Positions 1-11,193 of a stretch of 64,000 nucleotides of DNA are shown here, in pieces. The stretch lies in the NCBI GenBank assembly GCA_024663395.1, contig JANFAH010000024.1, forward strand, positions 248,001 to 312,000, read 5' to 3'. The notes beneath the pieces were generated by a model. That model saw only the letters and a list, made by a program, of their open reading frames with translations, was not told the origin of the DNA and searched no databases. Each line of letters begins with the position of its first letter. Position 1 is the first letter of the stretch. The DNA comes from Pisolithus tinctorius (Eukaryota; Basidiomycota; Agaricomycetes; Boletales; Pisolithaceae). The position numbers were made by a program, and so were the translations under genes.

Positions 1-282
1 GTAGTGAGCCATTCCTTCAATGATCTCCTGAACATGAGCATTGCAGTACTGGAGGATTGACTCGACCATTTCCTGGTCAGAAGTGACATTGTGGTAGGCA
101 CAGAGGTGTTCATAGTGGTCCAAGAAAGAGCGAACATGGGTATGGTCTCCTTGGAAGAGTTCTGGAGCAGACTTCATGCCAAGCAAGGGCATAGTGAGAA
201 CAGAGCGAGCAGGGGGAGCAGCCATAGCCACTGGAACTGCTGATGATGTAGGAGGATAGATAGTGGGGATGGTGGATGACAT
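1..282 (-). CDS. Gag N-terminus of a D-family Ty3/gypsy element, cut by the window edge
   Basis: The first 94 codons of a retrotransposon Gag, reading leftward from an ATG at 282 and leaving the window at base 1. They match almost residue for residue the start of the 937-codon Gag frame at 16648 in this window (shared MSSTIPTIYPP start and LFQGDHTHVRSFLDHYE motif). Gag forms the particle in which reverse transcription occurs. The start lies about 100 bases downstream of the LTR end and the primer site, as in the other copy. No stop is seen in the visible part. The element is younger than the E-family element it interrupts at 2240. Confidence 0.85.
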   Translation of the reverse strand, partial: MSSTIPTIYPPTSSAVPVAMAAPPARSVLTMPLLGMKSAPELFQGDHTHVRSFLDHYEHLCAYHNVTSDQEMVESILQYCNAHVQEIIEGMAHY

Positions 283-363
283 AGTAGTGAGATATCAAGT
301 GGGTTTCTAGAGACAAGTTTCAACAGGCTGAGTGAGCAGGGTTCTTGATCCAGGAATAACCAC

Positions 364-381
364 CCCTCGCGGTGGGCTCCA
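364..381 (-). other. Primer-binding site of the D-family element at the left edge
   Basis: On the minus strand this reads TGGAGCCCACCGCGAGGG and starts two bases after the LTR end. The same 18-mer, with one or two transitions, follows the LTRs of the second D element (16536) and of the E elements. A primer tRNA would end GGGCUCCA, with U at the discriminator position, which points to tRNA-Cys by inference. Confidence 0.6.
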
Positions 382-383
382 GA

Positions 384-2239
384 TGTGAGTCAAAGTGTGG
401 AAAGGCAGTGGGAACCAACCAAAACCAACACAAAAGACAAAAGTAGAGCGAGTGGTGGTGTGCCTCCGCGGAACCTGGAGTGCAGAAAACCTAAATGGGG
501 GGGAGTTTCAATGGCAGGTGCTCCTAGCGCAAGTTGACGACGAGTTACGCAGGAGTAGATGAATGGATGATGTCTGAGGAGGGGATGCTGAACAGAGTGA
601 AGGTGTTCAGCCGAAAGTACTTGGGGGTAATGGACTTTTGATAGAATATGCTCCTGGCGCAAGTCGATGACGAGTTATGCAGGAGTGGGAGGATGACTAA
701 GCAAGACTTGCTGACTAAGTGGGGATGGAGCTTCAGATAATGGTGGTAGATAGACTCTTCCGAATGAGCCTCAACTACCAAGGATATGAATGATGACAGA
801 TAGACCCCTTCGTGGAGCCTCAACTGTCGACGATGAGATAGGCACTGAACTGATTGCTGGACTGCTTCTTGATCGATTCTGATTGATTCTCGGTAGCTAA
901 GTACATGGGGGTTTATATACTGAGGGGGGAGCACTGCTTGTGACAAACAAGGCACAAACACTTGGTAAGTAATGAGTAAGGACTGAGTAATCATGATGAG
1001 TAAGCGAGAAATGAAGAGTAAGCAAGCAAAGAGGATTGGTAAGTATTGGCAATGAGCGAGTCAAGGATAGTCAAAATATCACAGAATGAGTCAAATAGAG
1101 TCAGAAACTGAGTAAGCGCACTGATATCACATTAGGGGGTGGCGATGCAAGTCAGATCTCGGCGGAGACATCTCTAGATCCAAAGATGGCATGACAGATG
1201 GATGGTGTTTCCAAATAGGGAAGTATTAATTCCAGAATTGAAGGGCATGAGTCAGGCATCAAAGGGGGCTAGGGCGTTGGGGGTCTGTGGGGCAATGAGA
1301 GCATACGCGATCGCGTCTCCCACCCTTTCATCCTCTCAGCGAAGTTAACAAAAACTTCATGGATGGGGTTCTGATGGAGGAGGAGGAGAAGGGGGGACGT
1401 CTTCTGCTGGATCTTGCAGTAAGAAGGCAAGATGCATGTCATACTCGTCATGAATGCGATCAGGGAGGCTGGAGGACAGTAGATTATACTGCAGCTGTCA
1501 CAATGCAGGAAGAATGATGGACGAGATTGGAACAAAGACGGTGCAGGGAGCAGGGAGGAATGATCCATATGCTTCATCAACCGGGGAGACTGAAATGACC
1601 ACATAAGACCTTTCTAACCGAGTGACAGACCTGAGGCGACCAAAGAACGTCCTTCTGGAGGTCATACTGACAAGGAGAACACGCTGACCAAGCTGCATGG
1701 GAGGAGACGGGGCTGACAACGATGGGATGAACCAGGGGGCTTCAGGACGGAAGCTGGTGGGAATGCCTGGCAGATATACGTAGCCACTGTCTCTGGCAAA
1801 TGAGACAAGCGAGATGACCGACGAAGAGGTGGCCATGATTGATGGACTTAGCGAAATGAGCGTCTGATGGATGGAGTGCTGTAGAAACACGTAGGGTGCG
1901 AGGATCCTCTCCAAATTTGGAAGGAAGAATCGTGGGGCTGAGCACTTTAAGCGAGCATGGGAATGGAGTCGATATCTTTGGAAATGGTGGAGATACGACG
2001 AAAACCGGAATGCCATACATGGGCGCTAAAAACTTTTAACGTGCGCTTAACTCGCTTCCTCTTTTCTCTTTAGCACTGACGACTCGATCTTGTGCGAAGG
2101 ATGACTGTTCACGTCCAACAGTCTTTCTACGCATGAGGCCTTTAGTCTTCATCTGCATGCATGGGCATTGTGCGCAACTTGTTGACGAGTTAGGCAGAGT
2201 CAGCTGTAACCATGTCCACAACACCTTTGGTGTGTGACA
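384..2239 (-). repeat. Complete 5' LTR, family D, 1856 bases
   Basis: Minus-strand LTR beginning TGTCACACACC (at 2239) and ending GACTCACA (at 384). Other complete copies in the window are 12477-14289, 24344-26193 and 60801-62654. A TATATAAA box lies at 912-919 (reverse complement). A 480-base frame (1357-1836) lies upstream of it in U3. The LTR start interrupts the Gag region of an E-family element at 2240. The opposite end of the inserted element is outside the window, so the target duplication cannot be checked; the flank here is CACCG on the minus strand. Confidence 0.85.
1357..1836 (-). pseudogene. LTR-borne open frame of family D, copy 1, with one TGA
   Basis: A 480-base frame inside the U3 part of the LTR, homologous to intact 159-codon frames at 12849 and 61204. 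It starts MATSSSVISLV and keeps the conserved blocks YVYLPG, TSRRTFFG and RLERSYVV. One TGA at 1498-1500 stands where the intact copy at 61204 has CGA (Arg). No indel separates it from the other copies. I recognise no domain. It could be an accessory protein encoded in the LTR or a by-product of LTR sequence conservation; the constant length favours past coding. Confidence 0.5.
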
Positions 2240-4826
2240 CCGGTGCCGAAGTTGAGTTTCAGGTTCTCTAGTACACCTACAGTAGTGTCTTTAGACATGT
2301 TAGCAGACGTCATAGTCATGAGATGATTGCAGCACAATGGGAGTCCGATCTTTTCCCAAATGCACCTGGGCATGGTGATGATTTCCAAACCAGAATCTAG
2401 TATGCAGTTGATTGTGATGTCAGTCCCGGGGACCTTGGCTTCGATGCAGCGGAGTGGCAGAGTGTGGTGAGCTATGATGGAGCTGTCATCACTGCAGATA
2501 ACGTGGTCTCCGTATTCACGTGCAGTTCTTTGAGGATTGTGGCTGGTCAGTTCATTCACTTGTACTCCTTCTTCATTGTCGCTATGAACTACCTCAATCT
2601 CATTTGTGGTGATGTGTTTCACCATGGTGATGTCTCTGAACTGTTTGTGAAACTCTGGGGCTACTGCAAATAATTCTTTGACTGGCATGGCAACGCTGGT
2701 TTCGAGTATGCACTCCACAATATGCTTGGGCGCAGCTTTGTCTTCGAGAGGGAATGAGTAACGATACTGGTTTTGATTGTGAGCTGCTGGGTATGGCATC
2801 TGTGACAGAACAATTGCTGCGGGAACGGGATCCTTGCGTGCAGGCATTGGAGCCAGACTAGTTGGAGGAACATATGGTTTTGTAGTGGTGGATGTTGGTG
2901 CAGGTGTAGAGGGATTGGATGCCTGGCGAGTGGCACATGAACTTTGAATGCCAGGGGAAATGATTTCCTCTTTGACAGTGGCTGCACGTGGGTCAACTCG
3001 TGGAGGGTTGGCAGGACGTGCCACGGGTCGAGCTGTGATTTCAACTCCATTGAAGCGGGCTTTCTTTCTGTGGGGAATGACTGCTCCCTTGTTACCTTTA
3101 TCCGCTTGGTAGGTAGCCCAAGCTTGAGTGACATATGCTTGGAAGTCAGGGTCAGCTAAGTCTGTGACAGGTTCATCGGCATCTTGGATGGTGTTTAAGA
3201 AGGCAGAAGGCTGGATTTCCAACTGCACGTTGATTTTGGGATGAGCAATGCAGAAGAGGTTAGTGGTGCCTTGCACGGAGCAGCAGGGGTCGCAGTGCAC
3301 ACGCTGGCCTGGTCTCTGTCAGCCATGACGCGGTCAACAGCCTCTCTCAATGAGTTACATTCAGGGAAACATGGGATTCAGCTCCCGTCCGCCAGATAGA
3401 GATGGTTGTCTGTACCTCTCATGATCTTACTGGTGCGGATATAAACTTCAATGAGTGCGCACATCCTTGTCCAGTGGTTGGGGTCTGAGCAGAAACCGCA
3501 GCCTGGTCTGCGTTGCTGCAGCAGAGGCTGTGTCTGGAAGTTGTATTCCTGTTTAACGACAGTACCAGAAGGTGGCACTTGCGGCATGTAAGCCAATGAG
3601 GGAGGTGCAGCTGGTGAGGCTGTGGTACCCATCGTCGGTACCACACTACGAAGAGTGGATCCTGTCAGAAGGAACTTAGCGGCTTTGACGACTTCTGCGA
3701 GCAGGTATGGATTGTCAGGGTGGAGGTCGGTGCGGACTATGGAGAGTTGATGATGAATTCGGTCTGCAATGGCCCTCAGGAAGCCATTCAGGAACATGGA
3801 ATCCCGTTCTGTCTCTGCAAGCTTTTTAGTTTTAATGAGCAGGGCAGAAATCTTAGTGAATTTCTGCTGGTATTCTCTGAGGTCATCCTGGTTCCACATA
3901 GGCTTGGACTGATATTCTTCAATGAGGTACTGCAAGTCTGCATGGCAGTAGCGGTCATCACCCTTGCAGCCAGGGTACAAACCCTTCACAGCTACTATGA
4001 AGGCATCCCAGTCATCGGCCATGGGAGCGGCTTCCAGAAGCGTTTGCCAGACCTCGGCTTCTTCAAGGTCAGCATAGTGGATTGCGGCTCTGATTTTGCC
4101 ACGGTCATCAAGAGCAGCGAGAGTACTGAGGAAGTCGATGTCTTCGAGGTAGTGTGGAAGCTGTGCGGGAGAATCTCTGCTAAATTTAGGTGAGTTTTGT
4201 GTACCATGGAGCGGCATCTGAAACTGAGGATTAGCCATTGGTGGGTTAACCTGTGGTGGCGGTGCTGGATTGGTAATGGGTGGAACGGGTATTGGTTGCG
4301 GGTGCGAAGTGGTTGGTATAGTGTGCGAGCGAGCTGGCAGAAGTGTTGGCGGGTTACTAATTGGCTGATGGGTAGTCTGTGACTGAGTGAGTGGTCACGG
4401 CAGCATGGCGGATGGAACTGAGAGTCTGGGTATAGATTCGGAGGCGTCAAAGAGACGGGAAAAAGAGGGCGTTGGTGATGATGAATCAGATGATGTGATG
4501 GGTGTTAAAGGTGATGGCAGGGTTTTGGGCCTTCGGGGAGTCGAGTGGATAAAGCCACTGGGAAAATCAGGGGCAGTGAGATCTAGGTGATCTGACATGA
4601 CAGATATCTGATCTGCTGAGATATCAGGAGGAGTGATCATGGGTAGTACCCATGGAATGTCAGCAGGTAATTGCGTGTGATCCAGTGTTACAGGTGAAAC
4701 AGGGCAGAAAATGTTGGAGTCTTCTGACAGGTTGAGATTGCGAAAGTGCAGGCATAAATTTTCTAGTTCAGTGCGTTCAGCGGTGCGCCTGAGCGACCTT
4801 CTGGAAGCAACAGCAGAATCCCTCAT
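2240..4826 (-). pseudogene. Gag-protease region of E-family gypsy element E0, 3' side cut by the D insertion
   Basis: Decayed Gag/protease coding region reading leftward. The first frame (4826 to 4395) starts MRDSAVASRRSLR at an ATG that lies in the primer-binding site. The capsid-like frame follows (4238 to 3378) with a CCHC knuckle CGFCSDPNHWTRMC. The next frame (3300 to 2200) holds the protease active-site motif, seen as LDSGLEI where the sister copies have LDSGSEI. Frames are broken by stops and shifts; one break after 4395 is an in-frame stop. Homologous regions are 46092-48843 (E2) and 49501-52150 (E1). At 2240 the element is interrupted by a D-family LTR; the pol half must lie left of the window. 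Confidence 0.8.
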
Positions 4827-4837
4827 GGTGGGCTCCA
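4820..4837 (-). other. Primer-binding site of E0 containing the Gag start codon
   Basis: Minus strand TGGAGCCCACCATGAGGG, two bases inside the LTR end. It is the same site as in the other elements except that ATG replaces GCG, so CCACCATGAGG forms a strong start context for the downstream Gag frame. E1 and E2 lack this ATG. Confidence 0.6.
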
Positions 4838-4839
4838 GT

Positions 4840-5494
4840 TGTAGGAAAAGTCCAAGTAGCTGTATAACATGAGCTAGATGGCTTAGGTAACAACAATAAA
4901 AAATGAAGGGAATGAATTGTTCGTCCCGAGGGATTCTGGACTGTCGGGACTAGAAGGTGAGACCCAGCGCTTTCTAGCAGTAGTGATTCGTGACATGTGC
5001 GGTGTGGTCTGCAGAGTAGTACTGGTGATGCGAGCGGTGCGAGCGGTATACGTAGTTCGTGTGCAGCGGAATGCGAGATGTGTGGTGTAGACAAAGTGCA
5101 AAGGAAACTCATGGTGACCTTCCGAGTGCCAAAAGGTATCATTCTGTACCTAAGTACAGGGCTTTATAGTCCGGACAAACCTGGAACCTAAGTAAGACAG
5201 GGTACAGTAAAGGAAAGCCATGTGACAGCACATACACAGAAGACAGGCCAAAACAGAGGCCGAGGGTATACTACAAGCACTAAAGGAATAGAGACTGTGA
5301 TAAGAGAAAGAGTCCAAGGAAAAACAACAACCGGAGCACAGCAGCCACGGGTATAGCATTGTGTGAGAGGGAGCGAGGGTGTGGGAAGGTAGCGCGTGAA
5401 CAATGGTGAATGTGAGAGGGGAGCAGACACAACAGTAGTCACGGAATGGTTAATGATAGGGGCTTACACGTCCAAGGAATGTGGATTCCTCACA
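4840..5494 (-). repeat. 5' LTR of E0, family E, 655 bases
   Basis: On the minus strand it begins TGTGAGGAATCC at 5494 and ends CCTACA at 4840. Four other copies (32821, 39524, 48846, 52169) are all exactly 655 bases. The base after it (5495 onward) reads CTGG, a candidate 4-base target duplication resembling the proven CCGC and CCGG of E2 and E1; the partner site is outside the window. Confidence 0.85.
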
Positions 5495-6004
5495 CTGGTC
5501 ATGGTAAGGGTGTGGAAGCAAGGAAGTTGCTGTGTGTATATATTTACAGTCCATTGGATTATATAATAATTCCCATCAGCTGGGTTTCAATACCTTACAT
5601 TGACAGACAAAATGGCTCAATACTTAGTACAAACATTATTGTTGTCTAGTTTGCATAATAAAGATGTACAGTAATCCACATGGGGTGTATGACTATGAAA
5701 ACATACTAGTAGATACGTGCCAGTCACCTAGGGAGATGTCCAGCAAGAGACATAGGCGCAAACAAGAAAAATCCCAACCCCCATGACAGGGACATACTGT
5801 ATCAGCACCTGTGGTGAGTTGTACCATTTTGGGCAGGCCTCGAAGGCGACCATTATGGAGATGTTGGGCTATATGCAGGAGAAACAGGACCTGGTAGGAA
5901 TAAACTGCTGCGACCTTGCTAATATACAGAAGACACTTACACTGGGCAGGAGCTGTGAAAGAATCAGCAGTCAATACTTGCAGAACTGAGGTCAACATTG
6001 TCAA
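5495..6004. other. Unassigned AT-rich stretch between E0 and the RPB1 fragment
   Basis: Five hundred bases without a supported gene. A 103-codon minus-strand frame (5693-6004) shows no recognisable motif. It may be the 3' flank of the RPB1 copy next to it. Confidence 0.3.
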
Positions 6005-8190
6005 TAACTCACAGGCCAGAAAATAACTTGGAGAAGTTGGAATATTTGGGTGAGGAGGGTGGCACTGGTGACGTGGGTAAGTATTTTGGACACAAGGGTG
6101 ACATTTGTGCAGGAGCTGCAGAGCTGTGAGTGATGTAACTACAGATATGACTGAATTAAATTACTTACAAGCTGGGGGAAGGAGGCAACAAGAAAAGGAA
6201 TGATCAGTAGAGTGAGTAGGAAAAAAATAAAAGGTCACACTAGGTGAATCTGGCATGAAGTTAGTGACCCGTTCGCTAACAGATAAACATGACTTACATC
6301 TCGGAGACAAAGGACAGGCCAGTTGGTGAGTACTGTGGAGATGTGGGAATGAAGGAAGGTGGTTGTGGACTGTACCGTGGACTGGTTGGCAAATAACAGG
6401 GAGACATGAGATTGAGAGCAGGTGACATCAGGAAGTATGTTGGTGATGTAGCCCCTTGGCTTCTGTCATAGAATGGGGATGTTGCATGCACCAACATACC
6501 AAATGAGGTTGTTCCACCATATGGAGATTGAGGGACATAAGGCGATGTAGGCGAGTATGCATTGGGAGAGCTCAGACTATACCCAGGGGGGCTGGCAGGT
6601 GACATGTCTCCTGCACCCAAAGGACTCTTCCAATATCCAAGGAATGAAAAGTTGGTGGGATCTTCTCCACCATTGACAGCAAGGGGTGAGAGGGCCACCG
6701 ACTTGCCCTTGAAGTTACTCTCTGACCATGCAGGGGAGTTCATGTCATACGGCATCATCGCTACTTGGCTTGGTGTCATACTGCAGTCCGAGTGAGCAGT
6801 AAGAGTATTTTGCACTGGAAGACAATGATCGATGATGGTGTCTTTAAGTATGTTGATATCCAGTGTGACGTCAAAGGCACCTGTACCCATAGGCACAAGC
6901 TGGCTGAACATAGCCTTTTTCATGATACTGTGACAATCATTATTTTCACCAATGGCAGCAGCTTCCATCAGAATCTCCACCATTTCCTCAAATGAGCAAC
7001 GCATCAGGGCACCAGTATCAGGATAGTTAATACCGTGATGGGTGATTGCCATGAGCATTCTGTGATGGGTCAGGAGGTCGCAGGGCAATGCCAGGTGGCG
7101 GTAATTGACATATGAACCGTCGAATTTGAAGGCTCCTCGCAGTTCCTTCATGATTGTTGCACACACGGCTTCAACCCTAAGTGTGGTGAAGCTCTCAATG
7201 CAGTTGTTCGAGTACATGGGACTAAAGCCGACACCTGGAATGCACATCGCTGCCTTCAAGTTGACACTGTCAGTCTCCAAAGCCCGCTCCTTCCTCATCT
7301 TGATGCTCACCTCATCATTGGCATACATCTTGTCATGCTCCAACAAGAATACTCAGTGAACACCAGGTACGCTCCAGGTAGTGAAGAGATGCATCTCAAA
7401 GCTCTCAGTGATGTGGCTGGCAACATATGCCATGGTAATTAGTTTCTGACCAACCATTCTAGCACGATCAAGCACCAATCAAAGGAGCCATGGTGACTGA
7501 AGGTGGAGCTTCGACTCGATTTCCTCATCTGGGATGGTGAAGAAGGATTCAACAAACGTGCAGTGGAGTCTTCTTTGATAATGGTGGACGTAGGGTGGGG
7601 GTCGTACTGGGTCTTGACTGTGGCAGTGACGGTCTGAAGCAATGTGCAAGCAAGCTCTTGCTACATGTTCTTTGCCAACATCCTGTCCTGGGTGATATCC
7701 CACTCCAAGTACATGGAAAGCGAGGGTGTTTTGATATTGGTGGGATACACCGGCATAGTGGAAGGTGTTAAGAGTCATCTGAGTAGCTGGTTCACCAATA
7801 GATTGTGTGGCAGGAGTGTTGGAGTGAAATGACCCCTGTCCTTACTTGGACTTAGGCACGTGATCATGTTGCTTACATAAGCTGTTAGAGCGCACCCATA
7901 CACTAGTAAAATTTACCTAGTCCCTCAGTAGCTTGACAGACTACTGAGGGTGAGTACACTTCTACATAGATAGATTATCCTTACTAACTTGTATAGTTCC
8001 CTACAGGTACTATACTCAATATTAGTAGCTTGACAGACTACTGAGGTTCCCTACAGATTCCTCTCTGGGTTTCCCCTCTGCAACCCCACAAACTTCTTCA
8101 AGGAGTTCCATACATCTCCCCAGGGTTCACAAGAGATTGGTTGAACTTTGCCTTAATCTTACACAATGATCTCTGTAGTACATCATGGAG
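6005..8190 (-). pseudogene. Decayed 3' part of the RNA polymerase II largest subunit gene, with introns
   Basis: Minus-strand fragments follow RPB1 order: FNQSLVNPGEM (near 8130), QSIGEPATQMTLNTFHYAGVS (7750-7815), IPDEEIESKLHLQSPWLL (7480-7540), a long frame (7346-6294) with DGSYVNYRHLALPCDL and MRCSFEEMVEILMEAAA, then degenerate C-terminal-domain heptads such as YSPTSPYVPQSP. The long frame ends at a GTAAGT donor (6296), and heptad-like coding resumes near 6160, so introns are kept and this is not a processed copy. Frames are broken between 7346 and 7810, and several residues conserved in RPB1 are changed. RPB1 is normally about 1,700-1,900 residues; only the last third is here. The upstream limit near 8190 is uncertain. 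Probably a captured or duplicated fragment, not the working gene. Confidence 0.85.
7817..8100. repeat. Solo LTR, 284 bases, inserted in the RPB1 copy
   Basis: Begins TGTTGGAGTG and ends CTTCTTCA, flanked by the direct repeat AGGAG (7812-7816 and 8101-8105). Removing it and one repeat rejoins the RPB1 reading frame at GEMYGTPATQSIGEP, which proves the borders. It holds two copies of a hairpin, CCTCAGTAG-loop-CTACTGAGG, at about 7925-7955 and 8025-8050. The copia LTR at 62949 has similar CCTCAG/CTGAGG hairpins, so a copia origin is likely. Confidence 0.8.
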
Positions 8191-9353
8191 TTTGCAATCA
8201 TGGGGAATGGGGCAGGCACATTGTGGGTGGTCCTCAGATTTAGTAAGTGGGGAGGGTGAAAGAGATGAAACAAATGCTAGAGTAGGAAGATAGGGGGAAG
8301 TACATGACTGAGAAGACTGGGTACCAGTGTTATACAGTAGCCAGCAAACCAGAGAGTGGGAAGATGAGGGGGTCCCCCCTTGGGTGAAAGCATGTATAGT
8401 GGGACCATGGAACGGATCATGTGCAGTGCAGAAAGTCACAGAGAGTTGGCTGGGTACAGAAAGCAAGTAAGGGAAGGAAAGGAGATCGCAGAGAGTACAA
8501 CCACACCCACAATGATCCAGGTGACAACAAAAAACAAAGAGACAGGGGGAACGCGAAGGCAGGCAGTCATAAAGTTGGATCTGGATACTGAATATTGACA
8601 CAACACAAGCATATTTCATTTTTGGCATAAGTTCGGTGGTGAGCATACATAGCATGTAACGAGGAAGTGGAGAGGAAGGAGCCTCGAGATCATCAGCATA
8701 CAGCAGCAGAGAATTCTGATACGTATGGCATGGTGTCACTCCGCATGGGTGTGGTGAATATTGTATGGCAACAACTGTATATTGATGGGACGGAGCTCAT
8801 CAATCTCGAGGAGTCTCGGAGGTCCAATGGTCCAACATCAGACATGAAAGGCGAGCCTGAGGCAATGTTGTAAGTGGGAGTTTTCAATTTCTAGCAGCGA
8901 AGATGGTGCATCAAGTACTTATGAGGGGTTTTCCAATCATCTGAACCTGGAAACAGCTGTGTCAGAAGACAAAAACCCTTGACACCGATGCAGCTTGAGA
9001 AAAAATTGATGGGGGAGGAGGAAACCATACAGACCTCGATGTTGGGCCAGGGGAGGATGGTAGTGCTACACAGGTGCACGTTGTGTGAAGTGAAGGGTAA
9101 GACACAGTCCTTGTGCAGTGAAAGTGTTGGGTGGCATCGCATTGGTAGAAGATCTCAATAGGGGAGGAGGAACATGGGCGCTGACAAGGCATGCTAAACA
9201 CACTTAAAGTAATTCAATGTTATCACTTAGTGACATGTCCATGCTTGACCACAGAATCAATTGTATGCACAACAATCTGTATAATACACGACTGTAGACT
9301 ATTTTAAAGTAACATGGCAGTGTAATACTATGCTGGAGACCACATGCAACAAG
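8190..9353. other. Unassigned sequence
   Basis: No domain is recognised here. Short frames occur on both strands (for example 8667-8873 plus and 8891-9201 minus) without recognisable motifs. The right part is probably the downstream flank of gene Y, whose stop lies at 10320, because the G solo LTR at 9354 inserted between them. Confidence 0.3.
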
Positions 9354-10256
9354 TGTCATGTCCATGACTCTCAGACTCGGACTCAGCCCAGTCTGGACCC
9401 CTAGCCCCTAACTCCGGTCAACTCTGGTCCTGGTCCAGCCTGGAAGACCCAATCCCAGCCCTAGATAACTCAACTCTGGCCTGCATAACTCAAGTCCGGT
9501 GTTTTACCCCTATCTCCGGTCCATTTCGGCCTCCCGGCCTTGCGCTGCTCCACCCCAGTCCTCCCAGGTCTATGTCTGGGTCACCCGGACATAACTCCGG
9601 TCTGTTTCCCTTTGTTTGTACTATATTTAGTCTAGCCCATTCATCAGACTTTGCTTACTGTACAATCCTTTGTCCGACCCCGGTTATGCCGGTCACCTGG
9701 ACTTTGGCTATTAGTCTCTGCATAGCCACTGTGGCTATCCTCGTCTTGCTAATCATCTCACTAATAGCTTATTCACAAGTCTGGCTCTATGTTCATTATC
9801 CCGGACCAGCCTCATGTATTTAACCCCTGTACATACTTCGTAGCACCCTCAGTCAGAATATCAACTAAGTATTACCCTAAATTCTGTATTACCCCTTGAG
9901 ACTACTCTATAGCTAAGGCCGAGCCTTAGGCTATCCCTGGCCCCTGTCCCGGACCTCTCCCCAGCTTGCATAAGGGTACAGCACATAAGCTGAGACCAAG
10001 GGAGGTAGATCCAACCCCGGACCAGCTTCCCCTTGTGTGCACTCCAAGACTGGTCAGTTTCCCATGCTACCGGCCTTGTTCCCGTGCTCCCGGCCTTAAG
10101 TCTGGTCCTCTGGACTTAGCCCCTAACCTCCGGCCTCAACTCCGGTCCAACTGGACTTGGCCCCTGTCTCTCAGCCTTGACTTTGGCCACTCGGACTTAA
10201 CCCCTGTCACCCAGTCTTGAAGCCTGGTCACTCCAAGGGTAAACCTGTACTTGACA
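9354..10256 (+). repeat. Solo LTR of family G, 903 bases
   Basis: Begins TGTCATGTCC and ends ACTTGACA, with target duplication ACAAG at 9349-9353 and 10257-10261. It is rich in variants of a short motif containing AACTCCGGTC and CTATCTCCGG. Copies at 54631-55532 and 32060-52989 (reverse) have the same ends and their own 5-base duplications. No internal region is attached to any copy. Confidence 0.9.
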
Positions 10257-10319
10257 ACAAGCAAAATAGCACCTAAGAACAATGGAGCAACTGCTATGAA
10301 AAGATTGTAAGCATTGACA

Positions 10320-10668
10320 TTATTTCTTGGTCTTCGAGACCTTTCTGGCATGGGTAGTATTACATGTGGTGCGCTTTGGGGGTTCAGGCAGGTCAACAAT
10401 TGTTTCGTCCTTGGCAGCATGTGAGGATTCTCGTCATTGGGCGGGTACAGGGGCAATCTTTCTGCGAGAAGTAGGTGCCATAGTTCGTTGACTTGAAGCC
10501 AAAGACAGTGGAGGTGTAGCGCAGGCGCTGCTTACACTTAACTGACCAACCTCAAGTTGTAGCTGAGAAACTGTGGAAACAGATAGCATGTTTCCATGAC
10601 AGCTAGAAGTGGATGAGGATGAGCAGGTAGCCACATCAAAGCCCCACAGCAAAGCAGAGGGAGGATTC
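10320..10668 (-). pseudogene. 3' end of gene Y, separated from its 5' part by element C
   Basis: C-terminal codons of the gene whose upstream part lies at 27779-29270. With element C and one GATTC removed, the frame runs through the junction as PVFLNPPSALLWGF, so both parts belong to one gene. The tail is serine-rich, has one TGA at the APVPAQ position, and ends in a basic stretch (HARKVSKTKK) before a TAA at 10320-10322. Function unknown. Confidence 0.6.
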
Positions 10669-11119
10669 TGTTACATTTCACCCCTGTCTTTTCACTTTCA
10701 CTGTATGTTTACCTCATGTTTGATCCTTTGGACATCTTTCCTTTTCAAGCCATCTTCCTCTTGATCCGATGGCTCTCTATTTCCACCACTGGCGATATGT
10801 TCTCGTTACATGCCTTGGACATGTGTTGCCATTGTTCAACCAATGGCATAGTTAGCTCGATACATGTGGATGCCTCATGGTCCATTTCCTTGTAGTATTT
10901 AGACTGCCGGCTCAAGTCCTGGAAACCCAGACTTGAGCTGCTCAATCATATGCAGCATTCTCACTCAGAACTTTGCCCTCAGTGTCCCTAACCCGGACCA
11001 CTCTTACAGGTGTTGCTAAATCCTTGGTCATTTACTGAGGTTACTGCAGCCATCACTCAGTAGAAACCTTAGTCTGCATCTGAGCTCTCCCTACGTCTTG
11101 ACTTTGGTCGAGTGTAACA
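10669..11119 (+). repeat. 5' LTR of element C, 451 bases
   Basis: Begins TGTTACATTTCACCCC and ends GTGTAACA. It aligns over its full length with 27328-27778, with mostly C/T and G/A differences. The target duplication GATTC precedes it. I see no standard primer-binding site directly after the LTR; a TGGGCGCCA sequence lies about 75 bases further. Confidence 0.9.
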
Positions 11120-11193
11120 AAAGCTCAAGTCTACAGCCTTTGGCCGAATTGGTCACTGTTTAGTGCACCACCACGAACCCCCGAAACAACTGA

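Noticed and set aside
3720..4193. Plus-strand frame of 157 codons in E0 Gag, with equals at 47350-48189 and 51067-51522
   Set aside because: Antisense shadow of the Gag frame.
5188..5442. An 84-codon frame in every E LTR (also at 33169, 39872, 49194 and 52517)
   Set aside because: The five E LTRs have no indels anywhere, so persistence of the frame carries no information. The composition looks non-coding and no motif is seen.
5693..6004. Minus-strand frame downstream of the RPB1 copy, considered as an extra RPB1 exon
   Set aside because: No heptad repeats or RPB1 motifs; the recognisable tail ends near 6010.
9966..10220. 84-codon frame in G LTRs (also 32096-32350 and 55244-55438)
   Set aside because: Inside a solo LTR built of short repeats; differs in length between copies and has no motif.
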